Program-made: the position numbers and the translations under genes
Shown: positions 35,101 to 48,005 of the stretch, piece by piece
Layout of the letters: each line of letters opens with the position of its first letter
How positions within the stretch are numbered: position 1 is the first letter of the stretch
Notes under the pieces: model-generated
Told to the model about the DNA's origin: nothing
The model's input: the letters and a program-made list of their open reading frames with translations, nothing else
The model's database searches: none
DNA from: Myxocyprinus asiaticus
Lineage: Eukaryota; Chordata; Actinopteri; Cypriniformes; Catostomidae
DNA: 64,000 nucleotides
Direction: 5' to 3'
Assembly: GCF_019703515.2 (NCBI RefSeq)
Contig: NC_059348.1
Location: forward strand, 21,470,156-21,534,155

Positions 35101-38100
35101 ATAATGTGGGCCTCCATACGCGCTATGTCTCCACAGTAATGCGCTCAACAAGCCATGTGATAAGATGCGTGGATTGACGGTCTCAGACGTGGAGGCAACT
35201 GAGATTCGTCCTCCGCCACCCAGATTGAGGCGAGTCACTACACCACCACGAGGACTTAAAGCACATTGGGAATTGGGCATTCCAAATTGGGGAGAAAAGG
35301 GGAAAAGTGGTGTTTGCTCTTCAAACATCTGTTATAGATACTTTTTAGAGTTTTTCTGAGTGGTTAACTGTTACGTATTTGTTATTATTGTTCTTACAAA
35401 CTCTAGTGTGCTGTCAAATGCAACTCCTCACATGCCCACAAAATGATGTTTCATCACACTCGTAGTAAAAACATTCAGTCATTGAACCAAATAATTAATA
35501 CATTTCAAGGAGGGTTGCAAATTTTAGAAAAATCCACAGATAGACAGTGCTAAAATTAATAAATGAATAGAACAGGCATATTGTTTTACTCACAGACTAA
35601 AAGCTGTGTATTTGTGCACAGCATAGTTACAGATTCTATAAACATATGTGTTTTGTCACATTTCTTTCATGAAACATAAAAAGAATATGTGAAACTGCAA
35701 TTATTTAAAGCAAATTCCCCCATTTAAAACAAGCCCAAAAACACTGTGATACGATGTGTAGATTCTGAGGTACTGTAATCTTCATAGAGCACGTTTGACA
35801 TCTGAGCGTCTGAAGGGAAGTCTGGCGGCTGCTCCCAGTTGCTAATGCCTGCTGCGTGCACCCTCTGTCAATGCGACTTATACACAGATGCGACTTACTG
35901 TATATGTGTTTTTATCTCTCAACAACAAGATTTTGATCCGGTTATAGTCAGGTGCAACTTTATTTCCGGAAAATACGGTAAATGCATATCTTCAGAAGCG
36001 ATATGATAGGTGTGGGTGAGAAACAGACCGATATTTAAAGGAACAGTTCAATTCTCTCATTATTCATTTACGCTAATGCCATCCCATATGTATATGACTG
36101 TCTTTCTATAGCAGAACACAAATTAAGATTTTTTGAAGAAAATGTTGAAGCTCTGTAGATCCTTATAATGTAAGTAAGCTGGTGCTATCAGGCTGCTGGC
36201 TATTTCCTGCCAGCAGTCGATGCATCAGTGACGTTAGCGCAATGGCGCATTCCCGCGAGAAGTCAGAAGCGTGCGCTTTGTATACAACAGAGGAACGAAT
36301 GTCACATGAGTTAGTTAATTTCAAACAGCATCCCAGCGCTGGCCAGAACCAACGATTTAAAGTTAAAAATGTTTTAATTATCGATTTGTTTCTTACACCA
36401 ACCTATCGATTTGTTTCAGAAGACATTAATTGATACACTGGAATCGTTTGGATTACTTTTATGCTGCCTAAATATGACTTTTGGACCGTCAGATAGCCAG
36501 CAGCCTGATGGCATCCGTTTACATGCATTATAAGGACCTCCAGAGCTTCAACATTATTCTAAATATCTCAATTTGTGTTCTGCTGAAGAAAGACAGTCAT
36601 ATACATCTGGGATGGCATCAGGGTAAATGAATAATGAGAGAATTTTCATTTTATTTAGTCCTATTTTTACTATAAATTCTCCTCCCTGCCCAGTAGGTGG
36701 CGATATGCACGAAGAATGCAAATCGCCAAAAACAAAATAAGACGGTGAAAGTGAAAATGGAGATTTATATTAAAAAAAGGAAAAAAACATTTTGTAACTA
36801 GTCAATGGAATGCTGTAATTTACACTTTTCACAAATAGTTAATTGTGACAGCTGTAAATGTAATCTTGATTATTTGTGCAGCCCTACATGGACACCACAA
36901 ATTTGTGTAAAACCTGATGATCCATGTTATGCCAACATTTAAGATTGCTCCAAGGAGCATCTTGTGTACTTAAATGGAAGCAAGGGAATCTGACCTTTGG
37001 TACAAGGGAGTTAACATGATCAATGTCTCAAATTTGTTTTGACCTAATTATTTCTTATTAGTTTCACATAATTTTATGTTTTATATTTTTCAAAATCATG
37101 ACACTTTCCAGGTTTAAATAGGATTTTAAAACCCATATTTTTAATGAGATCTCAGACTTTTGGACCCCAATGTACATCATTGACTTAGATGTGACTTGTG
37201 TTTCAGAATCGTGAGGGTGCGTTGTGTGTAAACCCCTGTCTGCTACCTTCTCTGTCATACACCAGCACCATTGAACACAAGACTGGTGAGTAATGAAGGG
37301 ATTTCTGGCAGTCATTTAAAACTGTTCTTGAGACTGTCCAGTTTCACTTATGCATGCTCCTTTTTGTTTGGAAGAATTTTATTGGATTATCTCTTACTCT
37401 AACCTCTCACTTGTTAATTTAGGTGAGTGCTATCAGAAGCTGTTGGCGGTGCTGCAGATGGCTGAGCGAGAGAAGACCCGGCAGGCCAGTGCCGCTCAGG
37501 GTCTGCAGGAGAGACTGACCAGAGCCCAGGAGGAGATCTCCTCCCTGCAGACCTCGATCACAGAGAGATCCTCTCACTACCAGCAGCTCCACAATCAGCT
37601 CCTGGATAAAGCTACTCAAGCCACCTCCTTTGAGAAAGAGGTGAGAGGTCAATCAAATCTCCAAACTGAAACATGGAAAAAATCAGTTTCTATTCCATTA
37701 TAAATACAGTGAGATTGCATGTGCTTGTCTTGTATGTTACTACAAGGTAATGATTCTGGTCTGATAATAATAGCTCTGATGACAGCTAAATCATGGAATT
37801 TGTTTGTAGTTAACAGATTTGGGGAGTAACTGAAATACATGTAATGGGATTATGCATTTAAAATACAAAATATAAGTAACTGTATTCCACTACAGTTACA
37901 ATTTAAATAATTGGTATTTAGAATACAGTTACATTCAAAAAGTATTTTGATTACTGAAGAGATTACTTTGTATTTTATTGTCATTTGTTTCATTTGATAT
38001 TTAGTCCTTTCAGATGGAAAACATTTATACATATAAATGATGTGATCCAAAGTGCATTTGAACAGCGGTGAAACACTTTCTTCTGATGTGTTACATTCAT

Positions 38101-41100
38101 ACAAGCAGACAGAGAAGTAAGTTTGAAGTAAGTTTGGAGCAGAAGAAATAGAAATAAACCTTGTGTAAATTGTCAGTTTTACGCTAAGCTAAAATGCTAT
38201 TTCTAGCCATTTTACATGCACGTTACCAGGCATGATCATATTTTTTTATCAAGAAAATTCACGTTAGATCATAATTTTGATAATAATTCTTGATAATAAT
38301 GTTTGTATTGTTTTCCTGTAAAAATATCTGAAAATCCTTAAAACAAGATCAATTAGATTTATCTTGTTCTAGAAACAACACTGCATAAGATATTTAGGTT
38401 TTTCAGAGAATGTATTTTTAACGTGTATTTTGTCTTACTGTACTGGCAGAGTTTTTATAGTCAAAACAAGTGAAAAAATCTACCAGTAAAAATATATTGT
38501 TAATTGTTTGTTCATGATACCTAATGCATTAATTCATGTTAGCAAATGGACAATGCCCCTGCAATGAGTTCCTGTTGTTTGATTAATAACATCTGAAATA
38601 GTTAAAAATACATACACAGCGCATATACATTTTTGCTGAACGTTATTTGAAGCGCTGTACGTCGTGCGGGAGAGATGGATGTTATATAGTAAGTTTATTA
38701 GGTATGAGAAATCCCAAAATATGATGTAACCAAATGCTAAAGTTTACTTAATAATAATATTAATATGTTAATGAATCTGGATATGTTAAATAACTAATGT
38801 TAAATAAAACTTAATTAATGATACAATAATACTTAGTATAATACAACAGTAATTTAAAAAATTGATCCTGGAATGTATTTCAGTCACAATGCACATTATG
38901 CAGTGTAGAGATCAGGCAATATATAATTATTAAAACATGCCTGTAGACATTGCAACATTAAAATATACCCAAATAAATATATTGTGTGTGTGTGTGTATG
39001 TGTATATATATATATATATCTCACAAGATGAGGTTTTTTATTACTATTTACAAAATGTGCATTGAATTGAAGATAAAAATATGGATGTATATTGTGAATG
39101 ATGAAAGATTTATACACTGTAAACCCCTACGAGGTGTCAGTGTGGTGTTTTCACCTCTATAGGGTGCCATTATACTGTAGCACCAAGATGTTCTAACTGT
39201 TGAGGAACACAGGGGCATAAAAGTAACTATCTGCAACTATCAGCAAGGATTTTTGCAGATAACCTATAGTTTTAAAAAGCATCTATCAGCACCAATTAAA
39301 TGGTAGAACCGATATATATCAGTTTACCTCTACTCTAAATGGGGTTTGAGTTATTAGATCACATTATATTTTGGACCCCATTTATACCTGTGTTAACTGC
39401 TGTCCATTTGTGATCGTTTCATCCAAAAAGTCTGTTAATACCAGGTCTAAACAAAGCCATATATTACCCATTTCTCTTTGGTACATGGTTTAAGCCCTAC
39501 AATTGCACAATAATGTTTCAAATATGCTAGAAGTATGTCAGCCTAACTTTTGTTGCCTAACCTAATGTTTTTCAGCTAAAAAAGAAGAGCTCGCACGTCG
39601 TCGTACTGGAGAAACAACTGCAGGAGAAGAGTGCAGCTTATTCCCAGGCAGCAATAAAGGCCAGCCAGCTTGAGCAAGAGCTCTTGGTAACATGTATTTA
39701 CACACATACACAATATCACACATAAAGCAAACAATACGCCTTATTTATAAAGCACCAGCATAAATCCATTCTTACATAAATTGGTGCATTGAATTGAATG
39801 CAACAATTTTGGCACGAATGGTTTTACGAGTGGTTTACACAAATTCGTTCGCCCATGTTTCATGAACAAGGCCAAGTGATTCCAAGAACAAACCTCTGAA
39901 TAGGAATCTATGCTGTTCTTTGTATCCATGGCAAATTAGGAGAAGGCCAGCCGCATTCAGCACTACCAGTCAGTCTTGAACAAAAAACAGAGGGAATATC
40001 AGCAAACCATAGACAAGTCCAAGACTGCACAATCACACAAATGCAAGGAAATGGAGGACAGAATAGAGGTGGTATGTGCACAAAATGTATATGCATGCAC
40101 TTATGAATAATATTGCGCTATTTCAAATAAGATCCTCAAAGTCCTGAGTGGGATTGTGTTTTCCAGCTGCAGTTGTCTCTGGTTCAGAAGCAGACTGAAA
40201 TTGGGGAGCTGGAGCAACATGTGTCTGACCTTCAAACAGAGAAGCTGGAGTCACAACAGAGAGCTGCTCTTCTGCAGACCACTATAGATCAGCTGACTGA
40301 GGTCAGATCTGAACCATTCATTTGTACTCATCCCATGAAATGTGACAGTCATGTTGAAGTGAATGAATTGCATGTTCATAGCTCATTGAATATATCTCTG
40401 TTTCTTGGACAGGATTTCAAGGCAAAATGTAAACACAGTAAAGAAACGCGTAGAAATATTGAAGAGCAGGCTGCTAACTCCGTTTCAAAGGTGAGACTGA
40501 CAAACTTTTTTACGGTTTGTCCACACATCACCTCTATGAATTGAAGCTTCCAAACAGGGTAGGCCTGTCGCGATTTTTTTTTTTTTTAAATAATAATCTG
40601 ATTAACACGCAATGGCACAGAGGAGGAGACGCCCGGTTACTATTTCTGTGGAGATGATGGAATGAAGAAACAAATCTTCAAATACACATAATCTCACAGG
40701 TCTTCCTTCATATGAAACAAGGGCTAGTGGGTTTAGCTAGAGAGCCTTAAAATAACATGTGAAAGTGAAGAAATTAGGACAGAAATATTTTACTATTGCA
40801 TACTTTATTATAATATAATACAAAATAATAGCAGTGTCAAGTAGTGTCAGCAAAATGCTGCCATGAAGTAACAAAATTACAGCCAATCATAACATATATA
40901 ATGTTTAATATGTAGCTACATGGAGCAGGATTTTAGACCAATGTGATTCTGCTGCGGGTGGAGTTTATCGAAGGGATGAAAATAGAAACCAAAGTCAATC
41001 TTTCATCTTTAAAGAGGAATGTATGGTCAAAATCTGTTGACAAAAATGTGATTATAGTCTGTGTGTGTCATCAGGTTTCCTGCAATGTAGTCTCTTTGAG

Positions 41101-44100
41101 GTCAACATTAAACCTTTACTGTATGGTCTACTAGTTTCCACAAAAAAAAAAAAAAGAAAAAAAAAAGAAACAATAGGCATGCTAGAAAAAAAAACTTGTG
41201 CTTCAACAGCTTGTCACAAACAAAGTTCATGTACCTGGAGCCTCAGTACCAGCTGGTTTCCAATTACTTAACAAAGAATACGTTTTCTTAAAGTGATAGT
41301 ACCTAATTATTTACAAGTCTTTTATCCATATAAAACATATTCTTAGTAACTAAATTAACAACAATACAACCTGTATAATATGTAATCAACATCAAATAAG
41401 CACAAAAATATTACTACTGTTATTAATACTACAAATGATCAAACTCAAAACACGACTGTCGATTTTGGCACTTGGGATCTTTTTAAAGGAAAAATCCAGG
41501 TTCAAGACAAGTTAAGCTCAATTGACAACATTTATGGCATAATGTTGATTACCACAAAAATTTATTTGACTTGTCCCTCCTTTTCTTTAAAAAAAAGTAA
41601 AAATCGAGGTTACAGTGAGGCACTTACAATGGAAGTGAATGAGGGCCAATTTTTGGAGGGTTTAAACAGAAATGTGAAGCTTATAATTTTATAAAAACAC
41701 TTACATTAATTCATCTGTTAAAACTTGTGTATTATTTGAGCTGTAAAGTTGTTTAAATAATTTTACAGTCATTTTAGGGTTTGTTGACATTACATCATGG
41801 GAGCGAAGTTGTAAAATTGGCTATAATTTTACACAGAAAAGTTTAGTAAGTGATTTTATCACACTAAAATCATGTTTACAAGCATATTGTTTACGTCATA
41901 GGGGTGGGCGATATACCGGTAGACTATAAACCAGTAGAAATTTGGTAACTGGTGTACATTTTGGATTATCGTCTGTATCGCGGTTGTGCAAAATCGCCAC
42001 CGCGTGGCAAGAAATGTGCACCTCATTCTAATCACTAAATATGCTTCTCTCACACACGCAGCTATGTTTCACGTGATTGTCGTGCACGCTGTCTCTGAAG
42101 CATGAAAGTGTGCGTGAGTCCAGCAGGCGTCCAGATTGTGCTCCACAGACAGGGGAACGCAGAGTGTGTGATCACTGGTGCTGCTCAATCTGGTTTCTCA
42201 AAACTTGTGTGACCCATTTGAATTCTTCTGAGGTTTGAGTTTTTTACCTTAAAATGCTATGGAGGAAGTCAAACATCTCAAACCGCGAGAGAGCCTGACA
42301 CTCTAACCAACACTGACAAGGAAAACAGCTAAAACAATGTGTCATGCGCCAAGAATTATGTGTCACCCATCATGGATTTTTTTTAAACTACTCAAAATCA
42401 CCCTTAATAAAATTCAGTTTGAATGATGTTAGATATTAGAAAACAAACCAGCTTTGCTGGAAACATCACGTGGGACAGCTGGAGCTGAAGAGCTGTGCGG
42501 TCAGTCAGCCATAACATCAAAACGCTCATGATAACATTTTCTCTTCATGTCCACCTGTGTAGCATTGATAGAACGGCAGTATGTAAATCATGTTTGTTAA
42601 TGTGTCACTGAGTGTTGTATTTTCATCAGCTGTCAGAGCTGCAGGAGGAGCTGAAGAGGAAATGTTTGGCTTATCAGAGATCCAATGGGAAGAACCTGCA
42701 GCTGCAGCACTCCATCAAGAACCAGCACACCATGCTGCAGGAGAGCACGTCACGCATCGCACAGCTGGAGGAGAGCCAGAGTCAGCTGCAGAGCCAGGTA
42801 CACACACACCTTTAATGCTTTAAGTGTAGTTCATTTATGCACCGCTGCTGTTTTAGCCATCAAAGCACCGCATCAGCAATACATTACAAGACGATCATTG
42901 TCAGCCGTTAAATCCTCTGTATTGGAGCCTTTCTTATTTCTTCTCTTACTTTGATAGTTTTTAACAATAAGATGTAATAGTTATTTAGCCTATATTTTTG
43001 TTGAATATCCGTTAGTTACAATGTTAAAGTGCTGCGCTTAGCATCTGTATATCCCTCTGAAGCATGTCTGATCGGGGTCATGTGAACATAACAGAGCCTA
43101 ATTATACATTATTATCCTTAACACCAACTAGCAGGGTTTTTCCTGCATTTCAAATTTTTGGCAGCCGCCGAAGCAAGATTTCATGCTCTTGAAGCAGATT
43201 TTACGATATTCATCTTGCTTTTGGTGCTTTATAAGTGCTAAATATGTTTGTTTTTTTTAAGACTCCCACGATACATCGCGGTTCAAAAACGTGATGATCA
43301 TGGATTTTATTTTTCACATCTATTCTATTCAGTACGCGCGGGGTCCTACGTCTATGTAACGTGGGCATGCAAATGGAAATCATTTCATTGCACACAAGGA
43401 GCTCTAAAATATGATTTCACACTAGCAGCCACAGATGCTGTATGATGAGTTTGGCTGAAACCGAAACCAAGAGCGGAAGAGAGACTTGCCTTTTCAGCAT
43501 GAGGGATTGAATGTCTGTTTGAAGCGCAAGAGTGATCAGTTCTGACTGTGCAAGAAAAAATGAAAGTTTACAAAGGTTTAATGATAGTGCAATATTAATC
43601 TACTATACATAATGCTGAATATAATATAATAATGCTATGGGGGAATATAATCCTAATGTCAAATGTCATGTCTGATTTAATTTCATCAGTAAACTATTAT
43701 TATTTAACTGGATAAGCATGCACTTCCATTAAATATGTATTTTTGTAATAATATTTTAGAAAAAATTATTTTCTGTTTAAAATATTATAAATTTATGTAA
43801 TCAGTGACAGTGTGTAAGCAGCATACAGTATGTATCTAACATAATTCCGTATTTTCAGTAAGCAGAATTATTAGCTAATATTTCCATTTGGTGTCACCAC
43901 TGCCCTGTTCTGGGCTGATTGTTAGTCCCAGTACTTCTCTGATGGATCATTTAGCACTTTTAAGAACATTACTTTTAGCTTAATTTTAAAGGAAAGGAAC
44001 GGTTTTACATGTCTTTTAAAATATAATAATAATTTTAAAAAAAGCTTTCAATCTTAACTTTTCTTGATTCAGGCTTAGTTGAAGCGAAGAATCGTGAACC

Positions 44101-44299
44101 GAACCAAACTGTGAGTTCAGTATCGTAAATCGAACCAAATCCTGAGATGAGTGAATCGTTACACCCCTAGTAACTTCAGGATTGGGATTGTAACTAAAGA
44201 AAAATTGCATGTGCACACAGTCAAAGTCTGTGAGAAACTGTAAGAATGGCTATGAGTGTTCAGTGTCAAATTTGGACCGTTCAGGTCAGGTCAAATCAC

Positions 44300-44333
<34 letters not shown>

Positions 44334-47300
44334 CCAGACTCGGGCTTTAATATAATGCCTCCAAAAATGCCTTCTGGGGGCATTTTCCAACAATGTTTTT
44401 CCCCAAAGTATGACTAGATTAGAAAACATACCACACACAAATGCAATTATGTTAGACTTATGAGGAGGACACAGCCAATTTAGCCTGACTAGCGGAAACT
44501 ACAATATTACATTTTTTTTTACTGCAACTGATTTAAAACCATAAACATGCCATCACTAATAATGACTAAATGATCAAACACCACATCAAACATAATATGC
44601 TCACTTGGGGCTGAGCATTTTACATGTTTCCTCTTTATTCCTATTGATCAGCGTGATTTGTTAAATGTCACCCTTATTAACAGCTGATCAATGAATAATG
44701 GAGACATTTATGTGTGTCAGGATACAGATGGCTTTGTCTCTGGGATGATCTGCTCCAGCACAGACAAGCTTCTCTTTGAGTACAAAATTTGGACGGAAGA
44801 ACTTGCACTGAAGTCATTCATCTTTAAATTCAACAAACACCTATAATATTCTGAAAATACTCTACTTCCCTGCTCAGATTATAAGACTTTCATATAGAAC
44901 CATATGATAATATGAAGGTCTCATCTGAGAAATGAATATAATACAATAGTCTCATGATGCAGAGCCTCTTAATGTGTTTTTGTATAGGTTCTACACGAAC
45001 AGTGCTGTCTCATGTGCAAATCCAGGGCACCACCCTGTTATCTTGCTCTGAGGTATAGGCTCACTGAACTAGTTTAGTTTGAGGAAAAAAAGCAAAAACA
45101 GGTTACACAATCTCATTGATTGTCTGAAAGATGTCTCTCATCTGTATACATAGTCAGAGGCGTAACATCTACTGATCACCCTCAGGTGTCCCAGTTGGAA
45201 CAAGAGTTGGAGAAGGAGCGCACAGCCTTGTCTCAGGCCTTCAGGAGAAGGGAGAGAGAGGTGGAGGAGGCCACCCAGGAGGTGCAGAAGAAGGAGAGAC
45301 AGGCTGCGGAAATCTCCTGCTCCATAACGTGAGACCATCTGATATTGCAGTCTGTGTTCACCTCTACTCCCAAAAGGGTCATTATGTAAGATTGCATTGT
45401 TTGAGATGTTCATAAACACCTGCATGCTGGCGTTGTGTTCAGGCTCACCTGATCTTTGTCCTATTTGGTCAGTGCTGCTTTCTTGTCACACCAGATCTTC
45501 ACATGAGAAATCCAGCCAGAGATGTTCTGAACTGGAATGCTGGCTTTTCTAGGCACTACACAGTGGCAAGAGAAGTAGGATATTTCCTGTCCTGAGGGTG
45601 TCCTTTGAGACGGTCTCATGACTGTTCTATGGCTTCAGTGCCTTTATTTGTTTCCAAAGCCACTCCTGCTGCACTCATTCTGTATATATACTGCTAATAG
45701 TGCACAGAGGAAGAGATCACTTCCTGTATTGACTGTTCACCAAAGGGCCAAATCTTGGCAGGATTGCCATTGCTTGATTTGTGAGGGGTCAAGTTAACTC
45801 TTCATTGAACTTTCTCTTTTTTACCTGTTGTCATTTTGAGGCAGCATTTCGACATTGCTAGAAGTACTTGTGAATAGACTCGTGTTAAACTGTGTATGTG
45901 TGTACGTGTGTGTTTTCAGGCAGCTGAACTCAGAGATGAGTAAGTGTCAGGTCGAGCTGTCAGACATGGAGCGCCAACCCCCATCTCAGAATAGCATTTT
46001 CATCACAATTGTACAGAGCATTTATCCGAGTTAACATAGACTTGTCAGTTCGAACCAGTCTAACCATTCTCTGTTGACCTCTCTCATCAACAAGGCGTGT
46101 CCGTCAACAGAACTGTCCCTCACTGGATGTTTTTTGTTTTTAGCACCATTCTGAGTAAATGGTAGAGACTGTTGTGTGTGTGAAAATTCCAGGAGATCAG
46201 TTACAGAAATACCAACAATCATCCATACGATTATCTAATCAGCCAATCGTGTGGCAGCAGTGCAGTATATAAAATCATGCAGATATGGGTCAGGAGCTTA
46301 TTCGTTAATATTCACATCAACCATCAGAATGGGGAAAAAATGTGATCTCAGTGATTTAGACTGTGGCATGATTGTTGGTGCCAGATGGGCTGGTTTGAGT
46401 ATTTCTGTAACTGCTGATCTCCTGGGATTTTCACACACAACAATCTCTAGAATTTACTCCAAATGGTGCCAAAAACAAAAAACATCCAGTGAGCGGCAGT
46501 TCTGTTGACGGAAACGCCTTGTTGATGAGAAAGATCAACATATGTTAGAAAAATCATGCAACAACCAAATGAAAACTATCAACAGCCATAAACACAAGCC
46601 CAGCACAGATGTTGTACCTATACCTTCTGATTACAAATGCAGTTTAATACTGAGACATGTTAAAATATTATTATTATCTATTAATATTATGTTACATGTA
46701 ATAAGCACAGGGAATATCAATGTGCAGCCCACACCGTCTGTAACTGTCTCCACACGTTTTGTTTTTTTGACATCATGTGCTGTATTCCCCATTTTACACA
46801 GATTTCTTACAGTTTGAAGCTTGTACTTCATCACGTCACTGCTTCTAACAAAATTATATTTTAAAATAATGTCAGTTTGTTAACAGGGTTACAAAAGTAC
46901 AAAATGTTACAGTTTTGTTGGGCCTCGTGTATTCAGATAGAAGACAAAGGCAGGCCTAACACAGTCGTAAAAACCTAACTCAAGCCCCCACCTTCCAAGT
47001 CGTAAAATATACTGATAAAAATCACGCCAAAATCAAACAAAGGGAGTCCAAAACAGACTACAAATCCATGAAGCCTTGCTCACTAAAGGATCGAACTCTC
47101 AACTCCTATTGGATGAGGCACACAACAGAACGTCCCTCAAACATGACATCATCAGGAGTTGAAATACCTCTGAAATGCTTCCAGGATTTGCTTCCAGCGA
47201 CTTTGTTCACCGAATATAGACGTAGCTCTTTGCTGCTCTCAGGTGCAACCTCGTGGCACAAGGAAGTAACGTCTGATTTGAAACTGTAGCCATACAATCT

Positions 47301-47966
47301 CCATCTCACTGGACGAGTTGAGATTACTCTGTGTTCCACCGAACACTCTAACGGATCCGAAGGAGACCGCCGAGCAATTCGCATCTTCATCCGTTTGCCT
47401 ACAGAAGTGAAGAGATTAAAGATTTTTCTTCCATCTTCAATCAAGTCGACATTTCTGAGTTCTCCGCCAGCCCGCCGAGAATCAACAGCCGTACCACCCG
47501 CCGACAGAGTGAGGAAACGGCCTCCCGTCATCACACGAGCCTCAAGGAACCGGGTCAGAGTTAAAGGATGGAGGAAAACACATTCTACCTGTGTCCTCAT
47601 GCGATTCAAGTAAGAGGTTTACATCTGAGCAGAGATAGAATATTATAGTGTGTTATTCTTGTGTTTCAAGGTTTTTGCTTGTACAGTTTACGGACCGCCA
47701 TGTCCGCTCATTATTAATACTCAGGGTATTAATTATCACAAATATGTTTTGCTGTATTGTGGTCAACCAGATTGGACTGCTGTGCAATTTCGCCATCACA
47801 GGTGAGACAGCAACTGAGTTCATCCATTAAAGAGTCAAATAACGCGGGACTGTTTACGAGCCGTCCACCGCATCTCTGAGTGATAAACTGACAGCTGTTT
47901 TCTCTCCCACGATCGCGAAATCGGCTTTAGGGCCGTCACTTAATCATCTCTCTCTCTCTTACTAAT

Positions 47967-48005
<39 letters not shown>

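Noticed and set aside
47106..47609. 167-codon minus-strand frame as a gene
   Set aside because: No recognisable domain, no splice or promoter context, and it lies in a repeat-like block. Left as an unclassified part of that block.
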